Positions 53,179-63,902 of a stretch of DNA of 64,000 bases are shown piece after piece. Within the stretch, counting starts at the first letter, position 1. Every line of letters begins with the position of its first letter. Made by a program: the position numbers and the translations under genes. The notes under the pieces are model-generated. The model did not search any database. It saw only the letters and a list, made by a program, of their open reading frames with translations, and was not told the DNA's origin. The DNA comes from Adiantum capillus-veneris (Eukaryota > Streptophyta > Polypodiopsida > Polypodiales > Pteridaceae). The stretch lies in NCBI GenBank assembly GCA_014529385.2, contig CM043963.1, positions 69,902,912 to 69,966,911 of the forward strand, read 5' to 3'.

Positions 53179-54979
53179 TGGAACTCCATGCTATTGTTCA
53201 AAGAATGCTAGTTGAAGAGAATCTAGACTTGTTTTATTTATTATAGTGCCTTAGGAGGTAAATTGAATGGTCATTGCATATACGATTGTGGTTGTAAGTG
53301 ACAAACTATGCCATTTGATGTGTGATTAAGACTTTTGTTCATGTACTCTATTATTGTGATCAAATATTATTTGCTATGTTGGAGATTGTTTTTTGAAATA
53401 ATCTTTGACGTCATTCGCAACACATCACTTAACAAGCATTGTGATGAATCGCAAGTCACGAAAGATGTGTAGGTATCTTGAAAGATCGTGAAAGAATATA
53501 AAAAATGTGTAGGTATCTTCTCTCCTAGGCTCTTGACTTTGGTAGGCTTCTTGATAGGTTTTGACAAGGTTTTTGTGGGAGTTGTCATTTTGGAGGATCG
53601 ATGGGGTATTGTTGATTGTGATTTTTTTCCTCACTCTTGCTAGGTACATCACCCTTTGGACTTTTGGGTTTGTCATTGGAAACAACCAAACGACAACTTG
53701 GGTGTACTTTCATTTCTTTCTTCGGTTATTTGTTTCTTGTTTTGCTTCCTTAATTGTCTTGTTGGGCCTCCTATCATTGAACCTCTTCTTTTACTGGTTT
53801 TCCACATAATGTGTTCTATGGGTGATTCAAGGTTCTTCCTTGATAATCCTTTAAAGCTCTTTTGGTATTGTCCTTTTTGCTTATGTTTGCTTTTTGCATC
53901 AGGTTAAAAAAGATTTGTGCAAAAGGTCATATTTTATGTATGATTTCTAGATCTTTGGAAGGAAATTTCATTCCTATTGTACTCTAAGCTATATATATGC
54001 CACAATGGCTGCATATGCATAATATGTTTTCATAGGGTGAAGACCACTCCATGTAGACCCTGGTTGCATGGTGTTGAAAGTTATCACTATGCTATAAGAA
54101 TGGTGTACCTCAATCAAAGGAACATCTTTGGACGTTTTTATGATGGGAATCATTGAGATTGCTTTAGGTTATCTTCAGAGGCTAATTTTGCAATTTCTTG
54201 AATACTAAAATGGATTGACAACTCTTGAGACGTGATGCAATATTGTATGTACTCGCAATCAAAAGACTTCAAATCTGTTTACAAAGAGACAATCACTTGT
54301 TGCTGAAAGAGAGTTCCCCTTGAGAAATATTGGCCCCTACGGTGGGTGTGGTGATATTTTCTTATTTATCACTTCTCCTATCATGCACACATGGATAAAA
54401 AATGACTAATTGGTGGATCTATAATGGCCTAAAGGTGTATCTCAAATGATCAAATGTTGGATCTAGAATATATAAGTGGTGCATATAAGGTGCACTCGCT
54501 TCTCTTCTCTACGACATATCTAGATTGGACACATGGTGGTTTTAGAACCACTATATGATAACTCTAAGAATCATCTAGTACTCAATAATGTCTAGATTGC
54601 TGCTGAATGTAATTGGTGGACAAGCAGTGTATCGAGGATGTATATATGTATTTATATTAGACAAATGATCTATCAAGAATCACAAAGTGCTAGGTTTAGC
54701 ATATAATCAGTGTCAATGATATGTTTAAATTCAACACATGGTCGATCTTGAAGAGCCAAGTGGTGTATCTAGCACGGACTCCATCATAGTAACATGTTTA
54801 AACTAGAAAAGTGGTAGAACTAAACTAGACAAATAGTGGAACTATGATACACCCGCATCTTAATAACATGTTTAGGTTGGACAAACTTATGGGTGACAAA
54901 TGGACAAGTGTTGGATAAAGGTTTTGTCTAGAGAATTGCAATAATAGTTTGAGATTGCATTAGTGGTGGATAGAATGGG
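53179..54979. other. No gene recognised
   Basis: AT-rich DNA. 53560-53910 has hydrophobic ORFs without a family match. 54400-54900 contains diverged short phrases such as AACATGTTTA followed by a TAGA-type string, suggesting an old repeat. Confidence 0.6.
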
Positions 54980-56543
54980 TGTCATAAAATTTAATATCTA
55001 ACCAACCCAAATGATTTTCTCATATTAAATTGATCATTTAATGTGGGAGAATAAACGGGAACAAGGGTTAGGATATAGACATGTGCTTATGGATCTATCT
55101 CAACACGGGGCCAATGATAAAGGGGCCCAAATGAGAGATGGTATGTCAAAGAGAAAGGCGGCTAACCAATGGAGCTTAAATACCTTAGGGTTAACTTTAT
55201 TGAAGACCTTCAATAGTTAGTGTTAAAAGTCATTTGACCTTAGGTAAGCTAGGGTTGTGCTTGAGGTGGGAACCCGGCCCAAGCTTGAGGTGCTTGTCAT
55301 GCTTGATGATTGAGATGCTTGAAGTGCTTGACAATTGAGATGGTAGGGCTCTACTTGAGGTGGGAATCCAACCCAAGCTTGAGGGGCTTAAGAGCCAAGC
55401 TTGTGGTGAGAACTGGGTCCAAGGTTGAGGTGTCACAAAAGTCAACCCAAATCCCTACAGGGAGGGAGCGAGCCATGTAAGAAGGGGGGGTGGTTGCTTG
55501 ACCATTGTCTCTCCCAAAGGGCACCCCTTGTCCAAGAGGCAAGTAGGACACATGTCAAGCCCCTAGCTAGGTTACCCTCATGGTGTGCCTAAAGCCTATT
55601 GGTTGGCCTTCCAAGGGGTCCAATGATAATTTAGTGGATTTAATTAATTGTTTTAGCATTTATCACGTCCTCTGTCTCAAATGGGAAAGGAGGACACTTG
55701 TCCCAAGGCTGCTCTTGTTGCTTGATATGCCCTTGCTTGTGATTGGTTAGGCTAGGAGGGGTCCAATGAGCTTCAAGCATGAGCTACAAAGGGGGGGGGG
55801 GGGGGGGGGGGGTCGACTGAAGCATGCTAGGGGATTGCTTGAGTGGTATACTCTCCTACACTTACCACACACACTCTCATTGTATATTGTGGAAAGTGCA
55901 AGAGCTCTCTCTCCTTCTCCAAGCAAGTAGAGAGGTTGAGAGACTACACCAACACTCTTGGCTATGGAATGCAAATCCAACCAAGAGCCATGCTTCAATG
56001 CTTAAGCTTGTCATCTTTTCCATATTCATTACTATGCTATTATATATGCTAGCGAGAAGATTGATGTTAAATGAGGAACTAATTCTTTCTTCTATGAAAT
56101 GTTTCTTCTTCCTCTTCCCTACCCTCATTCCTTGCTAGCTCTCTCCACCTTCGAAGGTGTTTGACGTCTTGTGACTGAGGCTTGGGATAGTTAATGCTTT
56201 CCACAAAGTTTATGTTATGCTCGTGATGCACGAAGCTTTCCATATTCATTGCATCACCTAGGTCACAAGGAACACAAGAGTGTATTGTAACAAGTCTCTC
56301 TTGATGGGAGAAACTATAATACAATTTCCTATAGGAGGGGCGACCGGCTCCACTTAAATCACGTCCTCAACTGTTGTCATGTTCTCTAAACTCTCTCTTG
56401 CAAAAGTATTGTTCATGCCAAGTTAACTGAATTCTATGTTTATGTTGCTACCATCAATTAAGTTCACCCGCTATGCTCACGTAATTTCACAAAAAGTACT
56501 TTCTCTAATTTTTGCTACTCTCAAAGTTAATAGGTCATTTCCA
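54980..56543 (+). repeat. LTR-X copy B (5' LTR)
   Basis: Starts TGTCATAAAATTTAATATCT, contains the hairpin block (55009-55040), a run of about 22 G at 55791-55812, and ends near TTTCCA 7 nt before a tRNA-Met primer site. Collinear with copy A at 38669-40250 in opposite orientation. No ORF of note. Confidence 0.7.
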
Positions 56544-56549
56544 TTATAT

Positions 56550-56560
56550 TGGTATCAGAG
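56550..56560 (+). other. LTR-X element primer binding site (tRNA-Met type)
   Basis: TGGTATCAGAG, as in most plant copia and many Ty3 elements, just after LTR-X copy B; it proves this LTR is a 5' LTR on the plus strand. Confidence 0.75.
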
Positions 56561-56960
56561 GATTTGGTTTCTCTTTTCTTGCTTAAGAAGAGAGGTCCTT
56601 AAGTAGCCTATAAATGGTTGATTTTGTTAATTATATTAGGGTAAGTGAAACTGGGATCTATTATCGGTTTTGTTGAGCCCACTATGTGGGATATGGTGCA
56701 CACCTTGTGGGGTTTGGACTTAATAATAGGTTCTTTTTAGACTTTCCTATGGCTTTACCATTATTGAAGCATAAGAAATTCGAAAGGAGCTAGCCTTCGG
56801 CAATTCTGCATATTAGACCCGCTCCACTACTCTCTATAATTAACCACTTGAGCCGTGGGTGTAGATACTTAAGTGGCAATTTTCAAAGGCTAAGAGGAGT
56901 AGCAACTAAGGTTTTGAATTGTCAAAGCATACACTTAGTAATTACACAAATTTTGTTAAC

Positions 56961-57420
56961 ATGGCTGGCAATAACCAAGAGAGTAGAATGAACATTGATA
57001 ACTTTGATTTTGCATATGAAGGTGCTAATGATGATGCCCCATGTTTGTCAATTATCTTGTTACTAGGCTGCAGCAAGCTATGGACAACTCTGCTTTGCAC
57101 GCCGAAGTTACTCAACAACTTCACGCTTATGGAATTTCCCTTCCTCTCCAAGAGAAGAGAGAGCTTAGGAGGCTCTTGAAGAGGCCCCCAAAAGAATACT
57201 CTCTCCCATACGTGAGGAGGAATCCAAAGAGCAAAAAAGCAATGAAACTTTAAGTTCCTCTGAAGATGTGGCTCCACGAAGATGGCGGTCTAAACGATCG
57301 TCAACTCCTTCCAAAAGAAAAAGATCAGTTGACATACAATCCTTTTCCTCGTCATTTCGAAAGGGAAGAGAGGAAACAAAGGAAGAAAAGGGAAAGAAAG
57401 AGGTCACCCTACATTATGTT
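56961..57420 (+). pseudogene. gag-like start of LTR-X element
   Basis: A start at 56961 opens about 25 codons (M-A-G-N-N-Q-E), then the frame shifts near 57037 and continues 57041-57253 with a helical, Arg/Lys-rich protein, then a Ser/Arg/Lys-rich stretch to about 57420 in another frame. Position after leader and primer site argues for gag; the domain is not recognisable. It ends where E2 begins. Confidence 0.45.
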
Positions 57421-57471
57421 AGTACAAAAGAGCTATGCTGCAGACGTCCGTCGGCGGCGACCCGCCAACAT

Positions 57472-57489
57472 TGGCGCCGCTGCCAGGGA
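57472..57489 (+). other. E2 primer binding site (tRNA-Asp type)
   Basis: Differs from the E1 primer site by one base and lies one base after an LTR end in CCAACA. Confidence 0.8.
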
Positions 57490-58019
57490 AATCGATCCTT
57501 AGGTGGTGAGTGACTCAGTGTACAAAAACAAAAATCTCCCTTCAAGCTTTTGATACCCGTCCCGCTTACACATAGACAGTGAAGCAGCTAGACGTAGGTT
57601 TAGTGCTTGGTAGAGACCGGAGTCCGAAACTAGCCAGTGATATTCTACAAGAGCAAAGAAAGTTGTGAGTGAAGTACAAGATAGTATTTCGTTCTTTGAT
57701 TTTCACATGCTTGGAAAGGGCTGTTCCACCATACACTTTGTTGTTATTTTCATTCTATTAAGTTCATTTATGTTTGCAGATTCATTTCAGTTTATAAGAG
57801 TAGGTTAGGAAACAAATTACACCATCATTTGGGGCCAAAAGGATCAAGGAAAAAACTGTCAAAAATCTTATTTTGGTGTTGAAGACCATAATTCTAAAAA
57901 GTTGAAGAAGTGATGATCAGAGCTTCAAAACTAGACCAAACCCAGCAAAACCTTCAAGAAGGAGATAAAAACACTTGCTGAAAAAGACTGTGCAAAAAAA
58001 TGTTCAAATTGCCTGTCCA

Positions 58020-58642
58020 ACATGGATCACGATCCATGTACCTTTTTGGCAAAATGTGCTAAAACTATTTCCTTTGCTTAGAACGCAAAATCTGCTAAAA
58101 CTATTTCCTTTGCTTAGAACAGGCTCTCAGGCATCAGAACCTTAAGTTTGGTCAGAAATAGAGTGCTAGAAGATCATAAAAATCAAAAGATTGGGGTGAG
58201 CAGAGCAAAACCTTGACAAAAGGGGAAAACAAGAAAAAACTGAACTGTTACTTGTCCAAATTTAAAAAGGGATGAGAATTGGGATCAACTAGAAGCAGGG
58301 AATCAATAAAACCAAAATTCATGTCCAGATGCTTCTCAACATGGATCACAATCATGTTCCAGGTAGACATCTGACAGTAAGATTTGATCAATGTACTCCT
58401 AATTACTAGTTGAACAACTTTTCCGAAAGGAGCCATAGACAAAAAGTGAAAAAATATGGTCAAATTAGCAGAAAAGGAGTTGTTTGCAAAAAACCGCAAA
58501 ACAAACACAAAATCTTGCTTTTCACTTGGAAAAAACTAATCAAATCCAAAAAAGACTTGGGAAATAGCATCACCATACCTTGTGTGATCAGCTCACAAAG
58601 TGTCAGTCCAAAATCTAGCCAAACATGGATCGTGATCCATGT
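58020..58642. repeat. E2 leader palindromes (GATC-type)
   Basis: 58020-58039 reads ACATGGATC-AC-GATCCATGT and 58623-58642 reads ACATGGATC-GT-GATCCATGT, so each has 9-bp perfect arms around two bases, and the two are reverse complements of each other. A decayed copy starts at 58339. Steps are 319 and 284 bp. Both intact copies are followed by ACCTTTTTGG. Confidence 0.95.
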
Positions 58643-59310
58643 ACCTTTTTGGAATTTTGAGCTGATAATAGGCAAGCAGGGAAGTGATAACAATTGAAAC
58701 ACTTTCTCCCAAAGGACCCTTATTAGAGAATTTCAAAAAGAGGGCACACAATTATCAAATAAAGTGAACTTGTTTGTGTTAGAATAGACTATATCAAATG
58801 GCATGGATACACTCGATATTGTGAGCTTGGCTCGCTGCTGCTCCTGCGTGTTCCCCTCCCCCCCCGCGTGCACCTGCTCTCCCGCACCATAGCCCCCCGC
58901 CCTCCACCTTCGCCCTCGCGTTGCCCCTGCTGCGCGTTGTCCCCTGCCTGCGCGTTGTCTGTCCGCGCGCGCTGCTGTGCTTGCACCCGGCCTGCGCGCA
59001 GCCCAGCCAGAGCGCAGCCCCGCCCGCTGCCACCCCTCTTGTTCGCTACCCGCTGCCCTCGCCGCTCCAGCCCCATATCCTCACGCCCCCCCCCCCCCCC
59101 CCCCCCTCCGAAGGCCTCGTTTAAATTGCTTGGCAGTGGATTCTCATTTGGTTTCTCCTTGCCGAGCTTTCAAGCGTTGGCCTTCACGCCCGCCCTTCTC
59201 CTTCAGAGCAGCAGACACTTATGGAGGCTCATGCTCCGCCCTAGAGGGACTCCTGCGAAGCCCCCTCGCCCGATTCCGCTGAGCCCACCATTCGACTTGC
59301 TCTTTCGCCG

Positions 59311-59893
59311 ATGGAGCAAGCAAGCCTAGCCGCAAAGGTAGAGCGTTTGCAGGCGACCTCGGTCATTTGCAAGATTCTCGGCACCCGACCCAGCAGAGGA
59401 GAGCTGCGTGACCTTCTCCAGGCCCGCCTTCTCGCAAAGGTGGGCAAGATCTTGGATGTCCAGATTCTCGGACGGGGGTACTACCAGATTGAGTTCGAGA
59501 CCTCCGAGATGGCTTCCAAGGTCATAGCTATGAGTCCACTGGCCATCCGAGCATCACACACCCACTTTCGACAGTGGCGTCATGGATTTGACCCGTCTTC
59601 GGATGTGCTAGTAGAGGAGGCATACATCCCCATCTCAGTCTTCTTTCTGGGTTTACGGAGGGAGTGCCTACCACTTCTCTTCAGGATTGGCTCCGCCATC
59701 GGGACTGTCCTAGAGACACCTCGTATGGTAGCATCAGTAGCTGCCAAGGCGGCTGGCATCCCCTCAGTTCGAGTTTTTGTTCCCCCACTCAATACGTTCG
59801 GCTGGCATCCCCTCAGCCTCAGGTGAGTGGGGGTTGGTTTAGACAGAGTGTGGAGTACTAGGGTCTTCCGAACCAGTGCTTCATTTGCAAACA
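59311..59893 (+). pseudogene. LINE ORF1, N-terminal part (DUF4283-like)
   Basis: The start at 59311 opens 171 codons: R-P-S-R-G-E-L-R-D-L-L-Q, then L-G-R-G-Y-Y-Q-I-E-F and P-L-A-I-R-A, W-R-H-G-F-D, the pattern of the DUF4283/RNA-binding part of plant L1 ORF1. A 45-bp extra segment near 59772-59816 breaks the frame before the zinc knuckle, and the copia fragment then replaces the rest. Confidence 0.75.
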
Positions 59894-59899
59894 TCTTGC

Positions 59900-60503
59900 A
59901 TGTCCTTCTCTTAAGCATTGGTCTGCTGCAAAGCGTGTGTTGAAATACTTGAAAGGCACTACAGATTTTGGTTTAGTCTATCAACGACAACTCACATCGG
60001 ATTCTATACAATCTCTTTCTCTTTTGGGTTACACAGATGCAGACTGGGCAAGCTCACATTTATCTATGCGATCTACTAGTGGAAATTGCTTCTTTATAAA
60101 TGGTTGTCTTGTTTCTTGGACTAGCAAGAAACAACGTTGTGTTGCAGTTTCTACGACTGAGTCAGAATATGTTGCGGCATCACTTGCAGCTCGTGAGTTG
60201 ATTTGGCTTCGACAAATGCTGGTTGATATTGGTCACTCTCCTCTTTCTAGCACACCCTTGCGGTGTGACAACCAAAGTGCTATTAGTCTTGCAAAAGACT
60301 ATGTTCAACATAATAAGTCAAAGCACATTGCTGTCCATTATCATTATGCCAGGTATGAAGTACGCAAAGGAACCATTATGGTTGAACACTGTCCAAGTAA
60401 CCAGATGATTGCAGACATTTTGACCAAAGGCCTCAACGAGTCACGTTTCATCCTCTTGCACTCGGAGCTTGGAGTTGCTTCGACCTCACTCTTTCTAGAT
60501 TAG
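59900..60503 (+). pseudogene. copia RNase H fragment
   Basis: Open for almost 190 codons: R-V-L-K-Y-L-K-G-T, Y-T-D-A-D-W-A, S-T-T-E-S-E-Y-V-A-A, C-D-N-Q-S-A, A-D-I-L-T-K-G-L, ending TAG at 60501. The domain is well kept but has no RT before it. 60504-60740 is its 3' UTR. Confidence 0.85.
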
Positions 60504-60751
60504 CTTCTTTGCTATTGTAATAGCTTTGTACATATGACATTGTAATCTTTTAGGTACCATGCACTATGCACACTCCACATTTGCTAATTGTGATCTCTAA
60601 GTCACTTGAATATTTGTACATAGATGCACAATTCACTTTCACATCATCATCGCTGGTTCATATTTTCACATTGTATAGGGGCTTGGGTTTTTCCCTTGAA
60701 CTCCCCAAGGGTTTTTTCATCCAAAGCTAGAGACTTTTGTTTGAGTGGGGG

Positions 60752-61004
60752 TGTTGGAGCTATATATGGCTCACTCTACTCAACTTGGTCTCACCTATAT
60801 ATTTGTATCTTGTCCTCAATATATGAATCAGTCTTTGGGAGCGTATATGGTGTGTCTCTTGTCTCGTCTCTCTCTTTCTCTCTACATCTCAACATGGACA
60901 GACAGATGCTTGTACCCAAAGGATCCTTCTCTCAATGTCCATCCACCGTTTACAAACATTCCATCACTGTTGCAATACGTTGGAAATGGAGAGCAAGAGG
61001 GGAT
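60752..61004 (+). repeat. copia 3' LTR (fragment)
   Basis: TGTTGGAGCTATATATGG follows the purine tract GAGTGGGGG at 60743-60751. TATA-like CTATATATGG sits at the very start and CTATATATT near 60797. The right edge is set by the return of LINE sequence at 61005. Confidence 0.65.
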
Positions 61005-62340
61005 GCCAAGGCGGCTGGCATCCCCTCAGTTCGCCTCAGGTGAGTGGGGGTTGGTTTAGACAGAGTGTGGAGTACTAGGGTCTTCCGAACCAGTGCTTCA
61101 TTTGCAAACAGATGGGCCACCTAGCGAAGGCCTGCCCACGGAGGAGGCCACGACCTACACCTCAGCCTCAGCCTCAGCCTGCCAAGGCTGGGCCGCAGCC
61201 ATTGGGCCACAGCCATAGCCAGCGGCACAGCGCACAGATTCAAAGTCACCCTCCGAGCCTGGGGCTCCAACGGAGGAGGGGTGGCAGCAGGCCCGGGGCC
61301 GTCGACGCTAGGGACCACAGCGACAACCTAACACTCAGAGTGGCCCTCAGGTGCCTATTCAGCAGCAGTGGGTTCCCACGGGGAATCGCTTTGGTCCTCT
61401 TGAGCAGGAGGAGCCCTCTACACCAGCCTCCACCTCCGCTTCACCCTCGCCAGTCGCCCCCCCTTCAGAGTTCCCCTCCTCCTCCTCATCCCCCCCCCCC
61501 CCCCGCCCTCTACTCCCGTGCACTCACCACCTCGCCCTTCTTCCTATTTCGCCCCTCCCCGATTTTCCTCCTCCCCGCCCCCTCCAGCTCCTTCTCCCCC
61601 CGCTCCTGCTCCAGTTCCACAGTCGACTCGGGAGACTGGTCCCTCGCCGGCGGCTAGGAGATCTCTTGGCAGTGCCTTTGCCACGAGTCGCCTAGCTAGA
61701 GAGGGTCAACCCTTCTTGCGGCCCCTCTGCAGATTCAGACATCTTCCCTTGCAGCTATCCCTCGTGGTCTGACAAGCATTGACCTCCGACGCCGCTGGGA
61801 TTTCTTCAACTATGGGTTCACTCGCTTTCTCGGCGACTCCGCCGCAGACCACGAGGCAGCCTGCTTCAGGGTCCATGCTTTGTTCCTCGCCGCTAGGGGG
61901 ACAGAGGCCTTGGACTCAGCAGTTGGTTTCTCCTTCCCCCTCTGTGGTAGGCCCGAGACAGAGTGGTCCCTTGACTCAGTGGTGGGATGGTTGCATACAC
62001 AGGTTCTCGAGTTCTCTCACCACATGGGAGAACTTGGAGTTACAGATCTACTGCAGACGTTGTGGCCACTGGCCAAGTTTGTGGTGACACCCCCAGACTC
62101 AGCAGGATGTAGGCACATTGTGGTGTACTTTTTTGCTGATACGCATTGTTTGCCCTGCTATGTGTACATTCATGAGGACTCCTAGACAGAGGAGGTTGCT
62201 TCATGTACGGCTCGCTCTGCTTGGGATTGGACTAGGCACTCACTACAGTCTCGCCTATCTAGAGGACGCTCGGATGCGCATTACTCCCCATCCAAGCCAG
62301 CCTCGAAGATAGCCCGTCTTGCTGCTGCAGCAGCATCTGT
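61005..62340 (+). pseudogene. LINE ORF1, C-terminal part with zinc knuckle
   Basis: After the duplicated 106 bp comes C-F-I-C-K-Q-M-G-H-x4-C (a CCHC knuckle), then Arg/Pro/Gln-rich sequence with a poly-C run at 61490-61504. From about 61770 to 62185 a different frame is open, with an aromatic, Leu-rich stretch I do not recognise. Frame changes show decay. Confidence 0.6.
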
Positions 62341-62355
62341 TCTCTCTCGCTCCCC

Positions 62356-62544
62356 ATGAGGATCGTCTCGTGGAACGTGCAGGGACTAGGTGGGCCCCAG
62401 TTTCAACGACAGCGGGGCCGGTTGCGACACGAGCTTCAGCGTTCCCTTGTGGGAGGAGAGATTGATCTCCTTATGCTACAGGAGCACCATCTGTCAGAGA
62501 GCCGCATTCGGCGATGTGGTCAGATTTTGCGTGGACGATATGAT
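62356..62544 (+). pseudogene. LINE ORF2, endonuclease start
   Basis: M-R-I-V-S-W-N-V-Q-G-L-G-G is the canonical start of the LINE APE endonuclease (Asn of W-N-V), followed by the L-L-M-L-Q-E-H block with the catalytic Glu. It is cut after 63 codons by the copia LTR at 62545. Confidence 0.85.
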
Positions 62545-62736
62545 TGAAGGAGTATGAGCGGAAGTGCGACGCGAGAGAGAGTGCGAGAAGAAGAGCACGA
62601 CGATATGGTGAACTCGCTCTACTGTAATGTGTAGAGCATAGTGAGTTCTTATTAGGTTTTAACAAAAGAATATGTGTACATACCTGGCGGCCCGCCCACT
62701 TACCTGGGCGACCACATTGGGCTTTATCCCCCAACA
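62545..62736 (-). repeat. copia 3' LTR, 192 bp
   Basis: TGTTGGGGGATAAAGCCC start on the minus strand, preceded by AGTGGGAGGT. Same family and length as 38124-38315. Confidence 0.9.
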
Positions 62737-62825
62737 ACCTCCCACTTAAAGTCCAATGTGGTACTTTAAGTGTGAGAGAAGCTACTATACAAGCTAATAT
62801 ACAAGAGATGTAGAGAAGTGATGTA

Positions 62826-63875
62826 CTACCCTACACCTAACTGCTTGCAAAAATGCGCAAAGGTCTCTGAGGGAAGTCCTTTTGTAAGTAGATCAGCAGG
62901 ATTTTCTGTGGTGTGAACTTTGACAAGCTGAAGTTGCTTATCCTCGAGCATTTCCCTGATGAAATGATACTTCACATCCACATGCTTTGTCTTTGAGTGA
63001 TAAACTGGATTGCGAGCCAATTGTATAGCACTTTGACTATCACAATATAACACAGGCATCTCTTCTTTGATTCCCAAATCTGTTACTAGTCGATTAAGCC
63101 AAATTGATTCTTTGCATGCCTCTGATGCTGCAACATATTCAACCTCTGTAGTAGACTGAGTAACACAATCTTGTAATCTAGAACGCCATGATACTGCTCC
63201 ACCAGCCAATGTAAAGACATACCCTGACGTAGACCTTTGGTTGTCTAAGTCACCTGCATAATCTGAGTCTGTAAAACCCTTTACACTTAGCTCCTGACTC
63301 CCATAGCATATACGCATACTCTTTGTAGCTTTCAGGTATCTCAATATTCCTTTCACTGCCTCCCAATGTTTCTTGCCTGGGTTTGACATGTATCGACTTA
63401 CTACTCCCACTGCAAATGCAATGTCTGGGCGAGTAGCAATCATTGCATACATCAAACTACCCACTGTAGACGCATATGGAATCTTATCCATTTCAGCCTG
63501 TTCTTCCTCAGACACAAGACAATCTTGTTTGCTAAGTTTCACATATGGTGGCAATGGAACACTCAGTGCCTTTCCCTTCTCCATATTGAAACGTTGCAAA
63601 ACCTTGTCAATATACTCTGTTTGAGATAACCAAATTAACTTCTTTGATCTGTCTCTCTCAATGCGCATACCAAGTATACGACTTGCCTCATCCATGTCTT
63701 TCATGTCAAACGATTTTTCCATCTTTGACTTCAAAACTGAAATTTCTTCCAAGTGCTTGCCAGCAATCAACATGTCATCCACATACAAAATAAGGATCAA
63801 CCAACTACCGTCCTTAGCCTTCTTTGTATATAGACAGTGATCGAACTCACTATGTTTGTAGCCTTGAGAAAGCAT
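62826..63875 (-). CDS. copia RT C-terminal half and RNase H, partial but open
   Basis: 349 codons without a stop: RT active site Y-V-D-D, M-K-D-M-D, the Y-A-S-x-V-G-S-L-M-Y block, RNase H with F-T-D-S-D-Y-A-G-D, C-D-S-Q-S-A and N-P-A-D-L-L-T-K-G-L. All these catalytic residues are present, unlike in the related copy at 40281-44815, so this is the youngest copia copy here. The upstream part is lost at 63902; the first Met is not a true start. Confidence 0.85.
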   Translation of the reverse strand: MLSQGYKHSEFDHCLYTKKAKDGSWLILILYVDDMLIAGKHLEEISVLKSKMEKSFDMKDMDEASRILGMRIERDRSKKLIWLSQTEYIDKVLQRFNMEKGKALSVPLPPYVKLSKQDCLVSEEEQAEMDKIPYASTVGSLMYAMIATRPDIAFAVGVVSRYMSNPGKKHWEAVKGILRYLKATKSMRICYGSQELSVKGFTDSDYAGDLDNQRSTSGYVFTLAGGAVSWRSRLQDCVTQSTTEVEYVAASEACKESIWLNRLVTDLGIKEEMPVLYCDSQSAIQLARNPVYHSKTKHVDVKYHFIREMLEDKQLQLVKVHTTENPADLLTKGLPSETFAHFCKQLGVG

Positions 63876-63902
63876 AAACTTGTGGAATTTATGGTACCAT
63901 GC

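Larger units (their letters stand above)
57421..58790 (+). mobile_element. E2: LTR end, tRNA-Asp primer site and leader of a Ty3 element
   Basis: An LTR 3' end (CGGCGACCCGCCAACA to 57470, similar to the E1 LTR end) precedes a primer site at 57472-57489 (TGGCGCCGCTGCCAGGGA, one base different from E1). About 1.3 kb of non-coding leader follows with palindromes at the same distance as in E1. No gag: the LINE at 58800 interrupts. A 36-bp tandem duplication lies at 58049-58084 and 58085-58120. Confidence 0.75.
59894..61004 (+). mobile_element. copia 3' fragment (RNase H and LTR) inside LINE ORF1
   Basis: Contains the RNase H end (59900-60503), a 3' UTR, a purine tract and an LTR from 60752. Flanked not by a 5-bp duplication but by a direct copy of LINE sequence: 59743-59893 on the left and 61005-61110 on the right (same sequence apart from 45 bp extra on the left). 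Confidence 0.8.
58800..62544 (+). mobile_element. Plus-strand LINE (ORF1 and ORF2 start), interrupted
   Basis: A GC-rich 5' UTR with a C run (58800-59310), ORF1 from 59311, a copia 3' fragment inserted at 59894-61004, ORF1 continuing with a zinc knuckle at 61090-61135, a Pro/Gln-rich and further unknown part to about 62340, and the start of the ORF2 endonuclease at 62356. Cut at 62544 by a copia LTR. Confidence 0.8.
62545..63902 (-). mobile_element. Minus-strand copia element, 3' part
   Basis: 3' LTR 62545-62736, purine tract complement at 62737-62747, then the RNase H and RT C-terminal coding. It inserted into LINE ORF2. It ends abruptly at 63902 in the P-x-A-W-Y-H block of RT, at the foldback sequence. 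Confidence 0.85.

Noticed and set aside
53561-53907. Membrane-protein-like ORFs
   Set aside because: Hydrophobic because the DNA is T-rich; two overlapping frames look equally good and neither has a motif.
59950-60503. Complete copia gene
   Set aside because: The RNase H frame is open, but RT, integrase and gag are absent.
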